DNA of 7,448 bases from Woeseiaceae bacterium (GTDB lineage Bacteria; Pseudomonadota; Gammaproteobacteria; Steroidobacterales; Woeseiaceae), in NCBI GenBank assembly GCA_022615525.1, contig JAKEGN010000040.1, positions 1-7,448 of the forward strand, given 5' to 3'. This document shows, one piece after another, positions 1-5,347 of this stretch. The notes under the pieces were generated by a model. It was not told the DNA's origin and ran no database searches. It saw nothing but the letters and a program-made list of their open reading frames with translations. The position numbers and the translations under genes were made by a program. Position 1 is the stretch's first letter; every line of letters starts with the position of its first letter.

Positions 1-1
1 C

Positions 2-675
2 GATTACATCGCGGAACTGAAAGTGTCCGACGATTCGCCAGCAATCGGTAAACGAGTGCGCGATCTCGATGAACTGGCGGAAAAAAGCAATGTTGAGATT
101 CTTGGGCTAGTGCGCGGCGGCGAGCGCATGCCTGGATTCGCCCGTGTTGTCGAAGTCCAGGCCGGCGATACGCTGGTGGTCGAGGCGCACCCAGAGAGCA
201 TCGAAGGTGCCCTCGGCAGCATGGGGCCCGAATACATCGGAGCTGGCCGTGGCTTGGTAGACGAGGAAGACTTGCAAATGCTGGAAGCCGTCGTCCCGGA
301 GTCGTCGCGGCTAATTGGTCGTTCTGTCGGCGACGTGCGACTCCTGTATCGCGACCGCGTCGCACTTGTTGGCGTTTCGCGAGGCGGAAAACGCTTTCGC
401 GAGGACCTGCGCAAGCTGAGTATCAAGGCCGGCGATGTTTTGCTTCTGCTCGGTGCGGACGAACGCCTCGGTGACGCCACCAGTCGCCTCGGCTTGCTGC
501 CGCTATCGTCGCGGCTTCCTGTGCTTTCCTCACGCCGATCGGCCACAAGCACAAAACGCTGATCATGGGGCCGGGCGGTTACCGCTTCGGCGATTACTGG
601 CGCATGGGCCTGCCGCTTGAAATCCTGATCATCATCGTTTCGGTGCCGATGATCCTGTGGGTCTGGCCGTTCTAG
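2..675 (+). pseudogene. SLC13/DASS-family permease with RCK_C domains, 3' part, internally deleted and frameshifted
   Basis: The gene enters from the left edge. Frame 2 begins with YIAELKV..., the usual start of a TrkA_C/RCK_C domain, so the GTG at 23 is not the true start. Two RCK_C domains follow, roughly at 2-235 (IGKRVRDLDEL, then GDTLVVEA) and 280-505 (IGRSVGDVRLLYRDRVALVGVSR, then GDVLLLLG). In this permease family these cytosolic domains sit between the two halves of a sodium-dependent anion transporter (sulfate or dicarboxylate). After LGLLPL (488-505) frame 2 becomes nonsense and stops at 562. Frame 1 carries the family's C-terminal end: AASCAFLTPIGHKHKTLIMG, then PGGYRFGDYWRMGLPLE and a last hydrophobic helix ending WVWPF, with a stop at 673-675. 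The membrane helices expected between these parts, by my recollection well over 100 residues, are absent, and the two parts are in different frames. The frame 2 product would lack its second membrane half. A sequencing or assembly error could explain a frameshift, but not so large a gap unless reads were misjoined. Confidence 0.85.
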
Positions 676-703
676 TTCGGCACCTGGCCCCGACACCGCT
701 GAC

Positions 704-1900
704 TCAATCAATACAGCGCAATATGAGGCCCTTCAGGTACTCGGCCTCGGGAAACTGCAGTGCGACCGGATGGTCCGCGGGCTGGGTCAAGCGTTCGATG
801 ATTTGCACGTCGCGTTTGACGTCGACGGCCGCGCCGGCAACGACCTTCTGGAACAGGTCGCTGCTGACGTGCCCGGAACAGGAGAAGGTCGCCAGCACGC
901 CGCCCGGATGGAGCAATTGCAGTGCCAGCATGTTGATGTCCTTGTAGCCTCGGCAGCCCGATTTCAGCTGCTGTGCCGAGCTGACGAACTTCGGTGGATC
1001 CAGGACGATGAGATCGAACTGCTGCCCCGAATCCCGCAGTCTGCGTAGTTCTTCCGGAACGTTGGCATTGGCGTATCGGCATCGGTCTGCCACGCCGTTC
1101 AACCGGGCCTGTCGTTCGGCCATATTCAGTGCATCGGCCGAGCTGTCGATCAGCGTTGCACTTGCCGCTTTATGCAGCAATGCGGCAATCGAGAACCCAC
1201 CGGAATAGGAGTAGGCATCGAGAACGTTTGCGCCACTGGCATAAGCAGCAACGCGCAAGCGGTTGATGTTCTGATCGAGATAGCATCCGGTCTTCTGGCC
1301 TTCGCCCAGGTCGATGAGTTGCCGCAACCCGCCGGCAAAGAATTCCACCGGCGCATCCGGTGTCGACCCGCGCAACAGCCCGCGTCGCGCTTGCAGACCC
1401 TCTTTCAGCCTGGCACTTGCTTCGGACCGTTCTGCAATGCTCAGTGGCGACAGCAATTCGCCGAGCGCAGAGATTACCGTGTCTCTCCAGTACTCCGCGG
1501 CAGCAGACAGAAACTGGCAGACGAGGTGCCTGTCGTAACGATCGACGATGACCCCGGGCAAACCGTCGGATTCGCCGAACACCAGGCGGCACGCACCGCC
1601 ATCTTCGAGCAGGCCAAGTTGCCTGCGCATCATGACGGATCGTGCGATACGTCCATGGATGAATGCGGCATCGATGCCCGGCTCCTCATTGAACGACCAT
1701 ACCCGAAGGCGGATCTGTGATGAGGGCGAATAGGCCGCGAGCGCGAGGAACTCGCCAGATTGCGTGACAACGCGCGCGGTAGCCCCCGGCTCCGGCTGGC
1801 TTTCTACGCTGGCAACGGCACCGGAGAAAATCCACGGATGCCTGCGCCGGAGCGACTTCTCACGGCCGGGCTTCAATTTGACAACATGGTTATTTCGCAT
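704..1900 (-). CDS. rlmI: 23S rRNA (cytosine-C5) methyltransferase, RlmI family
   Basis: This is a 398-residue class I SAM-dependent methyltransferase, close to the 396 residues of E. coli RlmI, which makes m5C1962 in 23S rRNA. The N-terminus (about 5-75) is a PUA-type RNA-binding domain with the family signature KPGREKSLRRRHPWIFSGAV. It is followed by the central EEHTL-like region (CRLVFGESDGLPGVIVDRY, 104-122). The catalytic Rossmann domain shows GQKTGCYLDQ (201-210), SAM motif I VLDAYSYSGGFS (227-237 region), the motif IV loop LDPPKF (300-305) and motif VI TFSCSG (339-343), where Cys341 is the expected nucleophile. No key residue is missing. The ATG at 1898-1900 is preceded by GGAG about 11 nt upstream, and the PUA domain starts immediately after it. 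The gene faces the broken permease gene across 28 bp, and its upstream side is divergent from the small six-Cys gene. I am sure of the family. The exact target base is inferred from E. coli. Confidence 0.93.
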   Translation of the reverse strand: MRNNHVVKLKPGREKSLRRRHPWIFSGAVASVESQPEPGATARVVTQSGEFLALAAYSPSSQIRLRVWSFNEEPGIDAAFIHGRIARSVMMRRQLGLLEDGGACRLVFGESDGLPGVIVDRYDRHLVCQFLSAAAEYWRDTVISALGELLSPLSIAERSEASARLKEGLQARRGLLRGSTPDAPVEFFAGGLRQLIDLGEGQKTGCYLDQNINRLRVAAYASGANVLDAYSYSGGFSIAALLHKAASATLIDSSADALNMAERQARLNGVADRCRYANANVPEELRRLRDSGQQFDLIVLDPPKFVSSAQQLKSGCRGYKDINMLALQLLHPGGVLATFSCSGHVSSDLFQKVVAGAAVDVKRDVQIIERLTQPADHPVALQFPEAEYLKGLILRCID

Positions 1901-1935
1901 CGACCGCGGCGCTCCGACTCCGGTGAAACACAGTC

Positions 1936-1961
1936 ATTCTACCGAATCGCAGGCGGCACAA
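1936..1961 (-). promoter_or_regulatory. Candidate promoter of the RlmI-type gene
   Basis: Read on the minus strand, TAGAAT (1941-1936) matches the sigma-70 -10 consensus at five of six bases. Transcription would start near 1929, giving a leader of about 29 nt that contains the GGAG ribosome site. The nearest -35-like element, TTGTGC (1961-1956), is only 14 bp upstream, which is short, so the -35 assignment is poor. This is inference from the sequence alone. Confidence 0.35.
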
Positions 1962-2000
1962 GGCCCCGGGCGTTCCCTGGCCGGTGAGACGACGATCTGG

Positions 2001-2035
2001 TGAATTATTTGCTAATCTTTGCATCAAATAATTCA
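2001..2035. promoter_or_regulatory. AT-rich 11-bp inverted repeat in the divergent intergenic region (candidate operator)
   Basis: TGAATTATTTG (2001-2011) and CAAATAATTCA (2025-2035) are perfect reverse complements separated by 13 nt. The half-site centres are 24 bp apart. The spacer also holds a second TTTGC (2018-2022) exactly 10 bp after the first (2008-2012). The element is the most AT-rich stretch in a GC-rich window and lies 51 bp upstream of the start at 2086 and 101 bp upstream of the start at 1900. A dimeric regulator site is the simplest reading. An RNA hairpin in the leader of the gene at 2086 is the alternative. There is no canonical -35/-10 pair that I can pin down around it, though the AT-rich arms could contain a -10. 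Confidence 0.5.
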
Positions 2036-2085
2036 AAGAGAACGGCCCGCCACAGCCGCTGGCCGCGGGCACCGAGGAGAGGGCA

Positions 2086-2538
2086 ATGGACACAGCGTGG
2101 ATTCAGGTATTTGTGCTCACCCTGAGCGAATGCGTGGCACCCGCCGGCAAGACTGTGTGTCAGGAACAGGAACTGAAAATGCAGTTTGTCGAACAGGCGG
2201 AATGCCAGCTCGCGCTGGAACAGCTGGTTCAACTGAAGGAAGCGGCGGAGAACGTGATCGTCTACAAGGACAAAAGTCAGTGCGCGCCGTCCGCGAAGCA
2301 GCAATCGGTTTACAAGTCGCTGAATGATGTCAACGAAAAGCTGGGTGCGGCGCCGGACTGGATGCCGCCCGAGGTCGCGGAGCCACCCGCAGACTTCATC
2401 GAGAAAAGCCACCAGGAGCGACTGGCCTCTTTATCGCCGTGCGAGGACGTGGGTGGTGTCGCTCCCTGCAAGATCGGTGAGATCATCATAGAAGGTGCTA
2501 CCGGGCAAACCGTGGAGGTCTGGCGCCGCGACAAGTAG
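2086..2538 (+). CDS. Unrecognised small six-cysteine protein, 150 residues
   Basis: I do not recognise this protein. The coding call rests on a strong Shine-Dalgarno AGGAG (2075-2079) 6 nt before the ATG, sensible amino-acid composition, and its position as the first plus-strand gene after a divergent regulatory region. A short hydrophobic strand WIQVFVLTL (5-13) is too short for a signal peptide or membrane helix. Cysteines fall at 16, 25, 40, 66, 119 and 128, and the even number and spread suggest disulfides or metal binding. Residues 33-58 look helical and charged (EQAECQLALEQLVQLKEAAE), followed by a likely strand NVIVYKDK and a Pro-rich linker (90-102, PDWMPPEVAEPP). The C-terminus pairs SPCEDVGGVAPC with a strand-like tail (GEIIIEG, TVEVWRR). 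No in-frame upstream start adds a signal peptide, because the frame is closed at 2029-2031. It is followed after 147 bp by the transferase gene. A role in the envelope is possible from context only. Confidence 0.75.
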   Translation: MDTAWIQVFVLTLSECVAPAGKTVCQEQELKMQFVEQAECQLALEQLVQLKEAAENVIVYKDKSQCAPSAKQQSVYKSLNDVNEKLGAAPDWMPPEVAEPPADFIEKSHQERLASLSPCEDVGGVAPCKIGEIIIEGATGQTVEVWRRDK

Positions 2539-2557
2539 ATTATCGTGGCGGTTTTCG

Positions 2558-2593
2558 TCGGTCGTCCTGGCCGGCAGACCGAATAATTCTTTT
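2558..2593 (+). terminator. Candidate intrinsic terminator after the six-Cys gene
   Basis: TCGGTC (2558-2563) pairs with GACCGA (2577-2582), and inside it CC (2566-2567) can pair with GG (2573-2574). The stem is followed by ATAATTCTTTT (2583-2593), a moderately T-rich run. The hairpin starts 19 bp after the stop codon at 2536-2538. The stem is short and the T-run is broken by A and C, so termination may be partial, allowing read-through into the transferase gene. Confidence 0.35.
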
Positions 2594-2622
2594 CCGTCGT
2601 CCAACAGGCAAGTAGGGGCGCC

Positions 2623-2644
2623 GGTCAGCATTCGAATGCTGGCC
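2623..2644. repeat. 22-bp near-perfect palindrome upstream of the transferase gene (candidate operator)
   Basis: The core CAGCATTCGAATGCTG (2626-2641) is a perfect 16-bp palindrome with no spacer. Three more base pairs on each side (GGT at 2623-2625, GCC at 2642-2644) extend it, with only one non-Watson-Crick pair (T opposite G). It ends 41 bp before the ATG at 2686. A spacer-free palindrome cannot form a good RNA hairpin without losing its centre, so a DNA-binding site for a dimeric protein is more likely than a terminator. No regulator gene is recognised in the window apart from the partial sigma factor. Confidence 0.5.
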
Positions 2645-2685
2645 CGCGGCCCCGGAAACATTATTCGGCTTGCGGTGTAAGCAGT

Positions 2686-4653
2686 ATGAGTATTTCACAA
2701 GCAGTTGCCGGTCGATTCCGGCAGCGCATGACCGGCATTGTCTTCGTGTTTGTACCGGTGCTCCTGACCGGCCTGGTTCTTCGTATCGCGTTTGCGATCT
2801 CCGTCTGGCCGGAGCTGGGTGATCTGGTTACCTTATCGGCAGCGATCGCGACAGGCGTATTGCAGGACCTGGTTTATGCATCGTACGTCGCGCTACCGGC
2901 TGTGCTGTACCTGGCCCTCGTCCCGCAACGTCTGTTTGCCAGCAGGATCCAGCGCATTGCGAGCTGGACCTTCTTCTACCTTATTTGGTGCGTCGTGCTT
3001 TTCCAGGCCGTGGCCGAGTGGATATTCTGGGACGAGTTCGGCGTGAGATTCAATTTCATCGCGGTTGATTATCTCGTTTACACAACCGAGGTCATCGAGA
3101 ATATCGTCCAGTCCTATCCATTGGCAGGTATTACGGCTTCAATCGCAGCAAGTGCCCTGGTGATCAACACGTTGTACTGCCGAAACAGCCTGTACCTCGC
3201 ATGGCTGAAGTCGGAGTCCCGGTTTCGGCCGCGCCTGGCCGTCGCCCTCCCGATGCTGGCCTGGCCGGTCCTTGCAACTGCGCTGATATCGCAAAACGAC
3301 TTCCCGGGGTTCGCCAATCGCTACGAGCTCGAAATATCGAAGAATGGCCAATACTCTTTCTTTGCCGCATTTCGCAACAATGAACTGCCTTACCGGGATT
3401 TCTACGTCACGGAACCCGACGAGGACGCGATCCATCGCGTCCGCGACATGGTCAGCGAAAGGCGCAGCCTTTTCATTCGCGGCAGCGCCAACCCGGTGCG
3501 CAGGACCATAGCTTCGAGCCGTAACCCCATCCGGCCGAACGTCATCCAGATCACGGTGGAAAGTCTCAGTGCGGAGTTCCTCGGCCGTTTCGGCAATACG
3601 CAGGGACTGACACCCAGGCTCGACGGCCTGTTGCACGAAGGCCTGGTATTCACGAATTTCATGGCGACCGGCACGAGAACGGTTCGCGGCATAGAGGCGC
3701 TTGCACTTTCCGTTCCGCCGACGCCGGGGACGTCGATCGTAAGGCGGCCCGATAACGAGAACCTGTTCACGATCGGGACGGTATTTCGCGACAGGGGATA
3801 CAAGACTTCGTTTATCTATGGGGGCCGGGGATATTTCGACAACATGAACGATTTCTTTGCCGGGAACGGCTTCGAAATTCACGACCAGGCATCCGAGTCG
3901 GCGGATGACGTCGCGTTCTCGAATGCCTGGGGCGTGAGTGACGAGGATCTCTACGAGTGGGTCATGGCACAGGCGGACGCGTCAGCGGCGGAGGGCCAAC
4001 CCTTCTATCATTTCGTGATGACGACTTCCAACCATCGCCCGTACACTTTTCCGGAAGGCCGAATCGACCTGCCATCGCATTCCGGACGGGCTGCCGCAGT
4101 CAAGTACACGGACTATGCGATAGGGAAGTTCATGGATGAAGCGCGCACAAAGCCGTGGTTCGACAATACTATTTTTGTAATCGTCGGCGATCATTGCGCC
4201 AACAGTGCCGGGAAAACCGATGTGCCGGTCGACAACTATCACATTCCGCTGCTGGTGTACGCCCCGGCGATTGTCACGCCAGGCGAGATCGATACGCTCA
4301 GCAGCCAGATCGACTACGCGCCGACCTTGTTCGAGTTGCTCGGATGGTCCTATGCCAGCGAGTTCTACGGGAAGAACATTCTCGCGATGAGCCTGGCGGA
4401 CGGACGGGCACTGATCGGTACCTACCAAAGCCTGGGGCTGTACCGGCACAACAAACTGACACTGCTGAAGCCCATGAAAGTTGCGGAAGCTTTTGACTAC
4501 GACCCACAGACGGGAACCCAAACTGGCGGTGAGATCGACGCCAGCGACTATCTCGATACGGTCGCCTACTACCAGAGCGCCGCCGACAAGGCGGGCGTTG
4601 CCGCCGAACCCGAAACCCTGCTGTCATGGTCGACAGGCAGCGCCGGACTCTGA
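2686..4653 (+). CDS. LTA synthase-family membrane sulfatase-fold transferase (phosphoglycerol or phosphoethanolamine transferase type)
   Basis: This 655-residue protein has an N-terminal block of about five membrane helices (roughly 17-39, 58-79, 91-112, 140-162 and 183-203) and a large extracytoplasmic alkaline-phosphatase/sulfatase-fold domain (about 284-600). This is the architecture of LtaS and OpgB-like enzymes, which transfer a phospholipid head group to an acceptor outside the inner membrane. Metal and catalytic residues can be placed: Glu292 in ITVESLS, Thr332 in GTRTVRGIEA as the likely nucleophile, His450 in TTSNHRPY, and Asp502-His503 in VGDHCA. The fold signatures YAPTLFELLGW and HIPLLVYAP are present, so the enzyme looks intact. 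Gram-negative members do not make teichoic acid; known substrates include periplasmic glucans, but this acceptor cannot be told from sequence. The ATG at 2686 has only a weak ribosome site (GTAAG, about 6 nt away). Its last 28 bases overlap the PAP2 gene, indicating one operon and translational coupling. Family is certain, donor and acceptor are not. Confidence 0.9.
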   Translation: MSISQAVAGRFRQRMTGIVFVFVPVLLTGLVLRIAFAISVWPELGDLVTLSAAIATGVLQDLVYASYVALPAVLYLALVPQRLFASRIQRIASWTFFYLIWCVVLFQAVAEWIFWDEFGVRFNFIAVDYLVYTTEVIENIVQSYPLAGITASIAASALVINTLYCRNSLYLAWLKSESRFRPRLAVALPMLAWPVLATALISQNDFPGFANRYELEISKNGQYSFFAAFRNNELPYRDFYVTEPDEDAIHRVRDMVSERRSLFIRGSANPVRRTIASSRNPIRPNVIQITVESLSAEFLGRFGNTQGLTPRLDGLLHEGLVFTNFMATGTRTVRGIEALALSVPPTPGTSIVRRPDNENLFTIGTVFRDRGYKTSFIYGGRGYFDNMNDFFAGNGFEIHDQASESADDVAFSNAWGVSDEDLYEWVMAQADASAAEGQPFYHFVMTTSNHRPYTFPEGRIDLPSHSGRAAAVKYTDYAIGKFMDEARTKPWFDNTIFVIVGDHCANSAGKTDVPVDNYHIPLLVYAPAIVTPGEIDTLSSQIDYAPTLFELLGWSYASEFYGKNILAMSLADGRALIGTYQSLGLYRHNKLTLLKPMKVAEAFDYDPQTGTQTGGEIDASDYLDTVAYYQSAADKAGVAAEPETLLSWSTGSAGL

Positions 4654-5333
4654 CCATTGCAGCGCTCGTTGCGCTGGCATCGCTCGTATTGCTCGCATCA
4701 CTCGACCGGGTCGGCGACGTGGATCGGGAGATCACGGAGCGCTTTGTCGACGTCTCCGGCACCTGGTTGATCAATCACCATGGCAGCAGCCTGCGGCCGT
4801 GGCTCTACGACGGCCCTAAAATCGCGATCGCACTATTCGGCGTCGGCGTGCTGGTGCTCGCGTACCGGCCGGGGTTGCTGTCACCAGGGTGGCTCACACG
4901 TCGCGAGGCACTGTTCGTATGCGCCTGTCTTGCCGTGGTACCGCTTGCCATTGGTGTCATCAAGCAGCATTCGAACGTGCAGTGCCCGGCGTCGCTGGAA
5001 CGGTATGGCGGCACGCAAAGCAATGCTGACGCGCACTTGCGCATTACCGGCTTCTTCGAAACGCACCGCAGAGGTGGCTGCTGGCCGTCCGGCCATACCA
5101 GCGGGGCGTTCGCCTTGCTATGCCTGGCCTGGTTGGAACGGCGCCGCCGTGTCCGGTTGGTGCTGGCACTGCCGGGATTGCTGGCCGGCGTCGCAACCGG
5201 ATGGTACCAGGTGGCGCGCGGCGCTCATTTCGCGAGTCATATCCTGGCGACAGCACTGATCTCGATCATTCTCATAAGCTTGCTGGCTAGGGCATTCGGG
5301 ATTGGCCGTGTCAGCAGCAAGTCGGCAGGCTGA
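4626..5333 (+). CDS. PAP2-family membrane phosphatase (lipid phosphatase-like)
   Basis: This 235-residue protein has about six membrane helices (roughly 9-27, 64-80, 95-112, 157-170, 177-194 and 203-221), the normal size for membrane PAP2 enzymes, which hydrolyse lipid phosphates such as phosphatidate, phosphatidylglycerophosphate, undecaprenyl diphosphate or lipid A phosphate. Motif 2 is perfect: WPSGHTSG with His157. Motif 1 is altered: Lys113, six residues, then Cys120-Pro121 instead of Arg-Pro. Motif 3 reads GAHFASH: His201 aligns with the catalytic His, His205 stands where Asp is usual, and the Arg six residues before the His is Gln195, with Arg198 nearby. I recall similar KxxxxxxCP and RGAHFxSH forms in a proteobacterial PAP2 subfamily, so it is probably active. 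The ATG at 4626 lies inside the transferase gene with no clear ribosome site. The membrane helix begins at about residue 9, so a later start is unlikely. A coupled function with the transferase, such as lipid head-group turnover, is inferred. Confidence 0.88.
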   Translation: MVDRQRRTLTIAALVALASLVLLASLDRVGDVDREITERFVDVSGTWLINHHGSSLRPWLYDGPKIAIALFGVGVLVLAYRPGLLSPGWLTRREALFVCACLAVVPLAIGVIKQHSNVQCPASLERYGGTQSNADAHLRITGFFETHRRGGCWPSGHTSGAFALLCLAWLERRRRVRLVLALPGLLAGVATGWYQVARGAHFASHILATALISIILISLLARAFGIGRVSSKSAG

Positions 5334-5341
5334 GGACGGCC
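5304..5341. terminator. Hairpin at the convergent PAP2/Omp85 gene junction
   Basis: GGCCGT (5304-5309) pairs with ACGGCC (5336-5341), and TCAGC (5311-5315) pairs with GCTGA (5329-5333), giving 11 base pairs with a small 1x2 internal loop. Two further GC pairs are possible within the 13-nt apex. The hairpin includes the PAP2 stop codon (TGA, 5331-5333) and sits in front of the minus-strand gene's stop at 5348-5350. It has no T-run on either side, so it is not a classical intrinsic terminator. It could block or protect the 3' ends of both convergent transcripts. Confidence 0.35.
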
Positions 5342-5347
5342 GGGCGA

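Noticed and set aside
4..711. Open 235-codon reading frame on the minus strand opposite the permease gene
   Set aside because: Its translation is low-complexity Arg/Ser/Pro/Thr-rich, typical of the reverse strand of a GC-rich gene. The opposite strand carries recognisable RCK_C and permease sequence.
697..718. CGCTG/CAGCG hairpin at the junction of the permease remnant and the RlmI gene
   Set aside because: Only 5 bp with a 12-nt loop, overlapping the RlmI stop and with no T-run; expected by chance.
2005..2412. 135-codon minus-strand frame opposite the six-Cys gene
   Set aside because: Its His/Arg/Leu-rich composition lacks domain features. The plus strand has a strong Shine-Dalgarno at the right distance and a more natural composition.
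2558..2668. Riboswitch-like or attenuator control of the transferase gene
   Set aside because: The arm that could compete with the terminator is transcribed about 70 nt after it, so it cannot prevent termination, and no known riboswitch core is visible.
3139..3882. Open 247-codon frame on the minus strand inside the transferase gene
   Set aside because: No recognisable domain and an Arg-rich composition; it lies wholly over a gene with intact catalytic motifs.
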